NCBI RefSeq assembly: GCF_001039355.2
Contig: NW_019775597.1
Span: 160,450-224,449, forward strand
Length of the DNA: 64,000 nucleotides
Source: Lingula anatina
Taxonomy: Eukaryota > Brachiopoda > Lingulata > Lingulida > Lingulidae
Reading direction: 5' to 3'
Positions 39,301 to 48,100 of the stretch are shown here, one piece after another (position 1 is the first letter of the stretch; each line of letters opens with the position of its first letter). Position numbers and translations under genes: made by a program. The notes under the pieces were generated by a model. The model was given only the letters and a program-made list of their open reading frames with translations, was not told where the DNA came from and did not search any database.

Positions 39301-40525
39301 AGGTCCCGGCTTCTTTCAAATGCTGTAAAATGCATGCAGACATTCTCTTGCTACATTATCATGCCATTTTCTATAATACTATGATAAATCTCTCTACAGA
39401 TCGGTTTGGCCGTTGGGGACATCGACACCGTGCAGAGGAACGCGTCCTTGAAGCGACTGGCCATGCAGGTGGACCTGCACACGGAACTGGAGCTGAAACT
39501 GCCACAAAGAATACTAGAGTGGGTGGACAAAAAGGATTTGGATATTTACCCGAATTCAAGACGGAATATGTTCAAAAGGGTAAGGCGCTTTTCGCTTGTC
39601 CCATTTTAGAAAGCTACGAGTTCTGTAATTTGATTAGGCAGTGTGTTTGCAAATTTGGTGCAAAGGAAAATAGGGTTTAAGCTATTCAAGACGAAAAATA
39701 TACGAAGGGTTCAGACGATTTTCGTTTGTCTCATTTCAGGAAGCAAAAGCTCTGTAATTTGGTTTAAGCAATAAGTTTGATAACTGGGGTGTTACTATTT
39801 AAATTAGTTAGGAGATGAAATGTATAAGAATTTTGAAAACGTTGTTTTCAGTTTTGGAGCCGGGTTTCCGATACAAGTTCTAACGCAGAGGGCTGCACGA
39901 GTGGCTCATCCACTGCTGTTTGCGGCAGGTCCATACATGAAGAACTTCAGAAACAAAAAGCCAGGTAAGTTTTTATAAACTCTGTAAAACGCTTATATTC
40001 TTTCTTAAAAACAATTCTATAAGGGTATAGAGCTGAATTTTCTGTAGCAAAATATGAAGCCAAGATTATGGCTTTTACAATAAGTCAACTAATTGAATCG
40101 ACCTTAGCGACGTAATCGAGTACGATCAAAAACCGCTCATCTGCACTCTTTGTCTTCATATTTAGTCCTGTCATACCGCAATTTAGTTGGAACAAATATT
40201 CTATACATTTTTTCTTACCAGGTTGAAAGACATTTCAAGCAATCTTGATAAACAACATGAGCTCATTCGCCTGATCGTTCAGAAGATGGAAATTAAATCA
40301 GAGGCAGACTACAGGGACGAGGGTGTGCCCACTAATCGAGACCCCGCATATGCCCTGAGATCGAATTTTCAGTGGCTGTCCTCAAATATGCGCGAAAAGG
40401 TCGCCCAGGCAACAGTGGTTTCAAAGTGGGTGCGAAGTATGAGCAAAGAGGAAAATGTTTTGGACAGAAGTAAAGATGCTTCATCCGAGCCAACTAAAGA
40501 AGAGAAAGAAGAGAAAGAAAAGTAG
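15905..40525 (+). CDS. TRPA1: TRPA1 cation channel, complete 24-exon gene
   Basis: A transient receptor potential channel of subfamily A, a plasma-membrane Ca2+-permeable cation channel that detects irritants and, in many invertebrates, heat. Twenty-four exons with matching phases give 1,197 codons plus stop (human TRPA1 is about 1,120 aa). Order of parts: short N-terminus (exon 1), a long ankyrin-repeat array (exons 2–13), a cysteine-bearing linker (14–16), six membrane segments and pore (17–22), and a C-terminal coiled coil (23–24). The start at 15905 is the first ATG of the frame; untranslated 5' exons may exist. Only one copy of the duplicated exons 2–3 fits the reading frame. Family diagnostics include MMLGE in the pore and a C-terminal match to the human QHELI(K/R)LI(I/V)QKMEI segment. 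A painless/pyrexia-like TRPA is less likely given the linker and C-terminal similarity to vertebrate TRPA1. Confidence 0.95.
17710..17766. repeat. Poly-A / (GAAA)n simple repeat
   Basis: About 18 A followed by AAAG/GAAA units in TRPA1 intron 1. Confidence 0.9.
22307..22335. repeat. (CT)n microsatellite
   Basis: About 14 CT units in TRPA1 intron 1. Confidence 0.9.
25381..35234 (+). CDS. TRPA1: TRPA1 exons 2–13: ankyrin-repeat region
   Basis: Exons: 25381–25537, 25916–26091, 29619–29726, 30105–30213, 30365–30462, 31594–31641, 32165–32353, 32885–33085, 33306–33478, 34009–34173, 34686–34800, 35065–35234. They encode residues of about 66–635, a series of ankyrin repeats with recurrent TPLH, ALHxA and VLHIAA signatures (GNTPLHVAVE, STPIHLACAQG, GMTPLHKAAM, GCTPLHYASKEGH, KTALHVACCSGH, GFTPLHLAAKNG, NTVLHIAALYG). 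In TRPA1 this array forms the large cytoplasmic domain. Exon 2 ends with a GC donor (GAG|GCAAGT) whose phase is confirmed by the codon formed with exon 3. Exon 7 is only 48 bp. The acceptor of exon 6 follows an ATT microsatellite. Confidence 0.93.
25597..25820. repeat. 112-bp tandem dimer within TRPA1 intron 2
   Basis: A block beginning TAAATCC(T/A)TATTGTGAATTC and ending CTATTGTTAAT occurs twice in direct succession (25597 and 25709) with only a few differences. It is repeated again in the duplicated segment at about 27311–27535. Confidence 0.85.
27630..27805 (+). pseudogene. Extra copy of TRPA1 exon 3 (within duplicated segment)
   Basis: Identical in length (176 bp) and protein sense to exon 3 at 25916–26091. 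It begins in phase 1 and ends in phase 0, so splicing it after exon 3 would shift the frame. Most probably it is the same exon assembled twice, not a functional extra exon. Confidence 0.8.
30324..30363. repeat. (ATT)n microsatellite abutting a splice acceptor
   Basis: About 13 ATT units end in TTAG, the acceptor of TRPA1 exon 6 (which starts at 30365). The usual pyrimidine tract is replaced by the repeat. Confidence 0.9.
33847..33937. repeat. Hairpin-forming inverted repeat in TRPA1 intron 10
   Basis: AGTGACTTAGAACCAGGTCA then CTTGACCAC faces a nearly complementary arm ending GTGGTCAAGTGCCCTGGTTC across a short centre. The core GACCACGCATTTGTGGTCA is itself repeated. A 20-bp direct repeat (GGATTAGTGACTTAGAACCA) occurs at 33810 and 33842. 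The hairpin ends 71 bp before exon 11. It may be a small foldback insertion. Confidence 0.6.
35502..36526 (+). CDS. TRPA1: TRPA1 exons 14–16: pre-S1 linker with reactive-cysteine region
   Basis: Exons 35502–35646, 35964–36059 and 36456–36526 encode residues of about 635–739. By alignment from memory with human TRPA1, C649 (HGCPG) corresponds to C621, C669 (LNQC) to C641 and K738 (SMKW) to K710, the residues most important for covalent electrophile activation. C633, C651 and C665 of human correspond to I661, K680 and L693. The spacing between C649 and C669 (20) and from there to L693 (24) equals the human spacing, which supports the alignment. Confidence 0.85.
37001..39579 (+). CDS. TRPA1: TRPA1 exons 17–22: membrane segments, pore and TRP-like helix
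   Basis: Exons: 37001–37187, 37458–37553, 37861–38030, 38366–38495, 38906–39103, 39400–39579. S1 lies at residues of about 745–763. The S1–S2 extracellular loop carries two sequons (NRT, NET near 783–788) and two cysteines. S2 is in exon 18, S3–S4 in exon 19 and S5 in exon 20. The pore helix and filter are in exon 21 (FRTIIMMLGEID; filter Gly954-Glu955), followed by S6 running into exon 22 (IGLAVGDID). The ASLKRLAMQVDLHTELE segment after S6 matches the TRP-like domain of vertebrate TRPA1 closely. Confidence 0.93.
39852..40525 (+). CDS. TRPA1: TRPA1 exons 23–24: C-terminal coiled coil and tail
   Basis: Exons 39852–39964 and 40222–40525 (TAG stop at 40523). Exon 24 contains the coiled-coil core (DKQHELIRLIVQKMEI), which assembles the tetramer stalk in known TRPA1 structures. 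The protein ends in a lysine/glutamate-rich tail. Exon 23 is serine-rich and less conserved. Confidence 0.92.
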
Positions 40526-40776
40526 TCAAAAAACGTATCAGAAAGACGACCATTGGTGATCTTACCTAGTGGGTAATTAATCCTATGAAGGCGAACTATT
40601 TAATAGTATATATATATCAAAATGTATCAAAATGTTAAGATACCGTCTTGCGTTAATGTAAACATCAGTCATTTTTAACGTCTTGCACTCGTGAACTGTA
40701 AGCTAGAGACATGAAATTGTACTTAAACCACTTGCAGGACCCACATGTCATTATGGGTGTTATTCAGGTGTTGCTT

Positions 40777-40827
40777 AATAAAAATGCCATTGAAATATGA
40801 AATTTTATCTATTTTTTGAGGAATAAA
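40777..40827 (+). promoter_or_regulatory. Candidate TRPA1 polyadenylation signals
   Basis: AATAAA occurs at 40777–40782 and again at 40822–40827, 250–300 bp after the TRPA1 stop. A 3' UTR of about 0.3 kb would be ordinary; the actual cleavage site is not known. Confidence 0.5.
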
Positions 40828-41160
40828 CATGTGTCTATTTACTCAATATGTGAACAAAGGATAATAAATAAATATATTTGGTATATATTTATTTTCTTAT
40901 TGATTTGTTTCTCTGAGCTAAATTACATTAGATTTATCACACATTTCCGTGTGTGGCGCCAGCCTAATTATAACTTAGTCCAGTTTAAAAGGCTTTCAAA
41001 TAACATACGTTTTTCGTAAAGGTATATGGTCTCAAAGTGATTTTGGGGTAAGGGAGAGTAAAAAGGGCATCAATTTGGGGTAAAATCTGTTGATCCCCAC
41101 CTTGCCGCTATTTGGTTGGGTTTCTCGTGAAATGGCACTTGAACAGGGCTTTCTTCAGGT

Positions 41161-41701
41161 CTACCCAACTACCAGACTCGGCACCTAAGGATCCTGAATT
41201 AACCGGTATATCGGACCACACTACCCGTTTTCAAGGTGTGTGTCAGATCGCATTTCGGAGTATCAGCCATAACACCGACAGGATGAGCCCTGGCATGCTC
41301 GGCTGTCACCTTGATTGGATAGTAAACGATTGTCGTAAAATCGCTATATGATTTTAAAACCGGGCGCATAAATTTGAAAGCCACCTAGATGAACCTTAGA
41401 CTGCCACATTAATCTAATACAATGCAAAAAAGCCCTATCAAAAGTGGTTAAAACATTCAAACCGAATGTCGTAAAGTCCCCATATACCCCCATAGAGACG
41501 ATAAAATAGAGTACTCTAAAGTAAGAGTACAGTTTAAGGTTGTTCAGCCGAGCGTGGATGAGCCCGCAGTCGTGCTACAAAATTTGTTCTGGGGTATGAT
41601 ACTCCGAAATGCCATCTGACACACACCTTGAAAACGGGTAGCGTGGTCCGATATACCGGTTAATTCAGGATCCTTAGGTGCCGAGTCTGGTAGTTGGGTA
41701 G
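41161..41701. mobile_element. Foldback element: 105-bp inverted arms around 331 bp
   Basis: The left arm (41161–41265) and right arm (41597–41701) are reverse complements over 105 bp with about two mismatches. The arms begin CTACCCAACTACCAGACTCG. The central 331 bp is not itself inverted and shows no coding potential. Very similar arms imply recent origin or gene conversion. No clear target-site duplication is visible, so a foldback transposon, a MITE with long ends or an inverted duplication are all possible. Confidence 0.8.
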
Positions 41702-42713
41702 GCCTGTTTCTTGATCAATGATGTTTAGCTCTTGTAAGCTGCAGAGTACACTTCCTTTCGACAACTACATGTGATATATCTATAGGTATATGTCGAAAGA
41801 AAAAAGCCAATCATCAAGTTATCGATCATTTCAGGCACTGCCGTGAAGGGCGATTTCAGAGCCAGTCCTAACCGCCGCAGCTCTGGATACAATTAAAAAT
41901 CTCATCGTGTGTACTGTGAAATTTCAAATGATACCAAGTGACTAAAAACTTAAAGATCACCGTGACGTTATCAGTACACAATCTCCCGTACGGTGTCTTG
42001 TAGAATAGACCACATTATTATGCTCATCGTTTTGTTAATACTAATTAATAAAGAATAAATTGAACTGTTCTTTTTTTTAAACAACGTGTTGTGATTTTTC
42101 TTTATGAATTTCGCTCAGTTAGTTATGTGAAATTAACTGTTATTAAAAATGACTTAATAAAACAACGCGCCTAACATTTTCTTTCAGAATTTTCGAAACA
42201 AGAGAAATTTGATATAATACAAATAAAGACCAATTTTTAAAATTATTTTGATCAGTTTTAATATTTGTGTTTTATTCGTTTATAGACAGTTAAAATATTA
42301 ATTCTGTAAAGTTTACTTTGAATGTAACATAGGCATACAAGACAATTCAATAAACACGTGAAATCTTAAACGTTTTCCTTTTAAAGTGACCATCTATGTT
42401 TCAAGAAGTATAGAAAAAGAGAAAAAAATAAAGAAAGAAAGGCAGAAAGAAGAAATGTCAATCACCTTACGGTTACGCTGTACCGTAAGAATGAGTGAAA
42501 ATCCCGTCTTTTCAATCACAATCCAGCCCCTCCTTCGTTTATTCGACCTATGAAAGCTGATTTATATGCCCAGTCACGCAATATTAAGTTCAGTTAGGGA
42601 AAGCTAACTGAAAGTATCCTTCACGTCACTTAAATGCCCCATGGCCATTATGCCTAGAGTACAACACTTCGTGAAAATATCGTCAGTGCAAAACTAAGAA
42701 ATGCTACAATACA

Positions 42714-42903
42714 CAGGCCCGTAGCCAGCAATTTCTAAAGGGGGGGTTCTTTTTCTGAAACAGTGGACCTTTTCCCATAAAAACTTCATGTACCTAGATC
42801 AAATGTTACCCAGAGTGGACCTTTTCCCAGCAAAAGGGGCGGTTCTCTCGAATCCCCCCCCCCCAATCCCCCCTCCCCCCAACCCCGCCTGGCTACGGGC
42901 CTG
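42714..42903. mobile_element. Non-autonomous hAT-like DNA transposon, 190 bp
   Basis: Perfect 15-bp terminal inverted repeats (CAGGCCCGTAGCCAG … CTGGCTACGGGCCTG) are flanked by an exact 5-bp duplication ATACA (42709–42713 and 42904–42908). The CAG…CTG ends resemble hAT-type elements; the 5-bp duplication would suit a hAT subgroup. The interior carries a GTGGACCTTTTCCCA direct repeat and a run of four C-tracts (42854–42886). No coding sequence. Confidence 0.88.
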
Positions 42904-43204
42904 ATACATTTTCTATCATTTGTACGGAACTTACGAGAGACTGCTGCCGGCGTCAGTGTCATCTTTTCTGTCGACATGTGGCAATATCAGGAATATGGCA
43001 TGGGACATCCTTCTTCTCCATATTTTGCTGACCATGGTCCTATCTGAGCAACTCTCACCTAAACGCTCACCTATTTACATAATGAAGAAGAGCTCACCTA
43101 CTTTCCGTGCGGTCGCTTTGGTTTGAATCATCGTCTGTTTATGAGAAGGCACAATAAGTCTCTATCTCGAAATGATGATTACGGTTTGATAAAGTTATAA
43201 CAGC

Positions 43205-43223
43205 ACGCACACACACACACACA
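43205..43223. repeat. (CA)n microsatellite
   Basis: A short CA repeat in the intergenic region downstream of TRPA1. Confidence 0.8.
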
Positions 43224-45065
43224 TAAAATAAAATTAAAAACGCATTTTTAAAGTCAGCATGCCAAAGCTGCCTCCTAAGCCGACATTTGTGTCCTCGTTA
43301 ATTTGCAGGCACGACATTTAGTACGGAATTTTATGTTTGCTTTTGGTTGTAACATTCTGCTCCAAAACGTATATCAAATTAAAAGTCGCAAAAAATTATG
43401 TTTTTATTTACTTGTATGAAACTTCTCATAGAAATTAAATCCATACTTAGTGTCCGCCCTGCATGTTGCCGGTTAACTTCTTTTTGTAATTGTGTTCTAT
43501 CTGATCATGTTGTTCGAAGCGCAATTTATGTATACTTATGGGTCGAGGTTGTACCCGTCCCTTTTCAAAACCTGAAACATTTATTTGAAGTTCTTATTTA
43601 ACAGAAGTAATGAATATGTGATTGTTTTTAAATTATCATAAATTAATTCCCAAGAGGAGACATGTTGTCTGTTTGTCACTAAAAATGTGTTTGTGGGCAA
43701 ATCTGCAACTTTTGCACCTCTCTGTGAAGAACTTGAATATGCACTCTTATTCATTTTAACTGATACTGCCTTCTGGGAAAAAAAAAGACATTTCAACCCC
43801 ATTACGTAAAATGCATACAGGGAACTTATTTACATTTGTCGTGTGTTCAGTCGAAGAAGAGAAAGAGATGTAAATATACAAAAGACACTGTTAAAAAAAA
43901 CGTATGACAACTTAGAAATCCTAACAGCCGCAGTTTTGTTTCAATATTCGTAGTGTTCATAATGAAATATATCAGTAAAATACTAGTGCTAGTTCGTCGA
44001 TAAGGTCAGGTTCAACCTATACCGTCGACAAAATCAAATTAATGCAAATCGCACACTTCCTGAAGATACTTACGACGAAACGTGTGACGTTCTTAGACTG
44101 ACTTAGAAAGTTTTGTGGTTGGGGCGGAATTAACCCTTTAAAAGGTGTTACCTACATTTCAAGAAGTTTGCACATCATCAATATGGAGCCACTATGGTGT
44201 CATTTCCACAGAATACGCGCCTAAACATATTTTTAACATCTTCAACATACAAAAAAACTTGCATAAACAAAGCTTTGATTTATTTGAGGTATAAATTTAC
44301 CTTGTCAATTATCACTTTAATGCGTAAAACAGAAATTAAGTGCCTTGCAGAAATCCACATTGTAGTTTAGAGAGACTATAAATGTAAATTAACACATTTA
44401 ATGCTTAATCAATCTATATTTATATATAAAAGAGGAAAAACATGATCATGAAGTTTTCTAGTTTTCCATCTGCCTACTTCCTTATTCTTTGCATGTTGTA
44501 GATTCCTGATATACTACTTTCTTTTCCGGTATTGATTTTTGAAACGGATGTTTTTCCTTTCCCTTTTTGTTATCCTTCTTCACGTCTTCAGAGAACCAGC
44601 TTGTTCCTCTTCTTCTGTGTCGTCATTTCCCGGCAGCATGAACTGGTTTTAGCGAAGTCACAGGGTGAGAAGTCTAGGGAGTTCAAGCATGAAAATGGCC
44701 CTTGTACTCGAAAAACCATCACATAAGCGTGGGTTTTGATTTATTGCTTCAAAAATTTTACAGTTATGGTGAGTGTTAGAAAAGGAAGATTAAAGGTTGG
44801 TAAATCGTAGGAAACTGCCGTTTACCCCAGGATAATTAGTTGAATATGAATTTGAATTTTGTCAGAAAATCCTCTTGTGTGTACCTTTAAGGTAACGATA
44901 TAATTCCAGAGCATTTCCTTTTTCTCTTTTTTTTCTTAATGCCAACTTTACGCTGTCCATTCATTTAAAACAATTAATTTAAACACATTTACTGTGTGTG
45001 ATCTTCACCTGTTTTTATTTAAATTGAAAACTAAGAAAATTTTAATATTTTAAGCACCACAAAAA

Positions 45066-46349
45066 TTAACCTGTGTCCCTCATTTGCACATAGTTTCCAG
45101 GCAATCTTCTCAATTTTTGTTCACCTTCATGTTTTTCATCTGACCCAGAGGTAAACTGAACCAGTCTACTTTCAGCCTCTGTATCTGATAAAGCAGTACT
45201 TTCAGAGGCAGATTCTTCGCTCTCTTCCTCCACAGTTCTAATACTAATTCTAGACTGCTGTACAACTGTCTCCAGCTGATCTTTCATGGTCTGCTTTCTT
45301 CTCAATAATGATAAAGTCCACTGTAAATCTTCTTCCCAAAGTTCCTGATCACTCGGGTTGATGTGAAAGGCTTTGGAAAAGCTACGCAAGGCCTGAAATT
45401 TTACCATTAGAAATAATTTCTTTATCAGTTACAGCATATTTTCAGTGATTTTAACTTATATAGGTTTCATTTTATCTTTACCAGGTAAAATTACAATTTC
45501 TTTATTTGTTAAACTTTAAACATGCCAAATTGGACCAAAAAAACAAAGAAAACAGCAGAAAATTTATAAGCACTTTATAATAAGAACATTTTACAAAAAA
45601 AAAATAATAATAATAAAAAAACAAGCTGTTTTAATTTACAACATGGATTTCATTTTCCAACTCACATCAAGTTCAAAATATTCCTTTTGTGCCTGTGTCT
45701 ATATCAAAACCAATTCAATACAGCTTGTAAATGTCATCATTACTTACAAGTTTCACTTCTCCCAGTCCTAGATGTGTTCTGCCTAGGGTCTGGTATGCCT
45801 CCCACCAAGTTGGTGCCAGCTGAACAGCTTTGCTGGCACTCTGGACAGCAGGGAACACTTCACAAAGCTGTAGGTATGCCTAGAATATTAAGGAGTAAGT
45901 ATGAGAAACTAAAATTTGGTAGCCATAATTAACGGAACTGTTCAGTGTATTGTAATGGATATAAAATATATGAAATGTCAGAATGTTCCTGCTTTTAATA
46001 ACAATTTTCTAACTATCAGCAATCAACTTTAAAGAAAAAACAAACCAGGGTTAGCTACTGGTAAAGATGTTAAAACGACAGTAATGACCTATAACATGCA
46101 CAAGTATAAAAAAAGTTTGCAGCTACAATGTAATTTGTACCTGAGCTTTCATTTCATAAAGTGTTGCATCCTTGGGGGTCAGTGCTAATGCTTCATCCCA
46201 CTTTTTCAAAGCCTCCCAATACCTGAAATAGCATATCACATTGCCATTAGCAGTTTGCTATTATTACATGCAATAGTCAGCCTTTTAATTTAATTTCTAA
46301 TTTTCCTCATAAGCAATCCATAACAATTATTCCATTACACACATGCGCG

Positions 46350-46389
<40 letters not shown>

Positions 46390-46701
46390 ATAATATAAAG
46401 CACAAGAATTTGCCTTGGCACATTATGTATCTAGTAATAATATTAAGAACCAAATATGTATCCACCTTTCTGCCTCTGCTAACGTTCCGCCTTCTGTTTT
46501 TAATCGCCCAGCTTTAGCTAATGAATCTTCCAAAGCGACAGTGCAATTTCTTTTTGGTGCAAGTGATAGCCAGTCTACTTCTCCATTTTGTATAATAATT
46601 TCATCTTCATCAACTACATCTTTTGCATCTTTTTCAAACTCTTCCCTGCTTCGTTTAACAACTGACTGGTCAATCTTCTTCTTCCAGCCAAAAGAAACCA
46701 T
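45066..46701 (-). CDS. TTC33: Tetratricopeptide repeat protein 33, complete
   Basis: Four exons on the minus strand (46701–46466, 46222–46141, 45879–45748, 45392–45066) give 258 codons plus stop; human TTC33 has about 262 residues. The N-terminus MVSFGWKKKI matches the family start (human MASFGWKRKI). Exons 1–3 encode TPR helices with close matches such as YWEALKKWDEALALTPKDA, TLYEMKAQ and TLGRTHLGLGE. Exon 4 holds the last TPR part (NPSDQELWEEDLQW) and an acidic, serine-rich tail. TPR proteins are protein–protein adaptors; the precise partner of TTC33 is not established as far as I know. A candidate poly(A) signal lies just beyond the stop (TTTATT on the plus strand at 45014–45019). The gene is divergent from the D-aspartate oxidase gene. 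Confidence 0.95.
46345..46387. repeat. Compound (GC)n(AC)n microsatellite
   Basis: Seven GC units run directly into about 15 AC units in TTC33 intron 1. Alternating purine–pyrimidine runs of this kind can adopt Z-DNA. Confidence 0.9.
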
Positions 46702-48100
46702 TTTTGGTGAAGAAACACCTCGACTCGAGGGTGCTTCAGCTTGCTCACAGCCTGTTAATCTTTTAGAGCAGCATCACTTAGAGACCAAATACCCACAGCC
46801 ACTCCCTTAATCGCTGTGTCTACGATGGGCAGGTAATGCAACTCAAACATATTATGTAGTAACTTTGACTCTCAGAGTTACAACCCTTCTCTGTAGATAA
46901 ATAATGCGCTGCTCAGAAAAACTACCCACCGATATGAACTATGTTGCCCAAGATAGACTGAACATCATTTACAGTATGAAAAGTTTTGGGGCTCAATAAA
47001 TATTATATTCAATAACTTGTTGAATGTTATTTCAATATCTCTTTTTTTAAAGAAAAAACGAAAAATCTTTAAAAAAGTTTGTTAGCTGTTATTATTATTT
47101 TGTAACATTATTATATAGCAGGGGCGGATTTAGGCCGTCTTCTGGGTCTTCCGGAAGACGGTCAGATTTTTAAGTTTACATTGACGGGTATCTAATGTTT
47201 TCTGTCGGAAGACGGTCAAAAATGGAGGACGGATTAACAAAGATAACTAGAAGACTGTCAGAAAATAACTCTGGATCCGCCCCTGTATAGTATGATGTAC
47301 ATCGGGGCGGTGGGGGGGGGGGGGGGCTGCAGTGCTGATGGAGGGCAGCCATTGTAGTTCATGACAGGCTTCTAGAAATAAGGAGTACTTCATTATGCTT
47401 TTTTAATTCCCCATGCCCCCTTTAGTCCACAGCAGCATTCCTGGGGCCTATACCTGCTATACAACCATACAGGTAGGCCTAGAGACCTTAAGTAACGGTT
47501 TGATGTTAAAGTGTGTTATTAAAGAAAGTACAAAATTTATAACTCATCATATATTTGTGATCTTCTGTGAAATTTGAGAAGTTATTTAGGCCTATATCTG
47601 TGTGCGTGTTTGAGTGTACTGCGAGTGATTGACAGAGGGGTACTGTACATGTATATGCAAAACTTACATATAGTCTTGTAGGCCTTAAGTGCCTTTGCAC
47701 CTGGTCCTGATGTTTAAACTTTAATCAATACCAATTGGGTGTTTTTTCTTTTACAAATATTAGATAAGTATAAGCCCAATAAATTTCCAAACACAAAATG
47801 AAATTGTATAATGCTGAACAAAAATCGCAAGCATGCACCTTAATTAATTGGCCCACGGAACAATGTTGTTCGGAAAGAACAGAAATAATCCAATAACTGT
47901 TCTCCCACCCATCACCATAGCCCATAGCTGAGGACTACCCTCTACCAGGGCCGTATATTAATAATGTGCACTCTTCTCCTACGCGACACACATATCAGTA
48001 CAACGGGTAGGTAGGCCTAGCTACTGAACTGAGCACGCATCTCTGCGATTTACGACATTTACATCGTCAACGCCGCCACATTCAACCCTGTGCCGAAACC
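46702..48100. promoter_or_regulatory. Shared upstream region of divergent TTC33 and D-aspartate oxidase
   Basis: About 1.4 kb separates the two start codons. It must hold both promoters, but no core promoter motif can be called with confidence. It contains the MITE at 47119–47285 and a guanine run of about 16 G after GGGGCGGT (47304–47327). Confidence 0.4.
47119..47285 (-). mobile_element. Short hAT-like MITE, copy A (167 bp)
   Basis: Starts CAGGGGCGGATTTAGG and ends GGATCCGCCCCTG, giving imperfect terminal inverted repeats of about 13 bp. An exact TATAG duplication flanks it (47114–47118, 47286–47290). A diverged copy in reverse orientation lies at 53839–54006. It sits in the intergenic space between TTC33 and the D-aspartate oxidase gene. 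Confidence 0.85.

Larger units (their letters stand above)
40526..45065. other. Intergenic stretch between TRPA1 and TTC33
   Basis: Holds the TRPA1 3' UTR, a 105-bp-arm inverted repeat (41161–41701), a short DNA transposon (42714–42903) and a (CA)n run near 43205–43223. The rest is AT-rich with no supported gene. Confidence 0.6.

Noticed and set aside
46321-46400. CRISPR-like or regulatory array at the GC/AC repeat
   Set aside because: It is a simple dinucleotide microsatellite in a eukaryotic intron.
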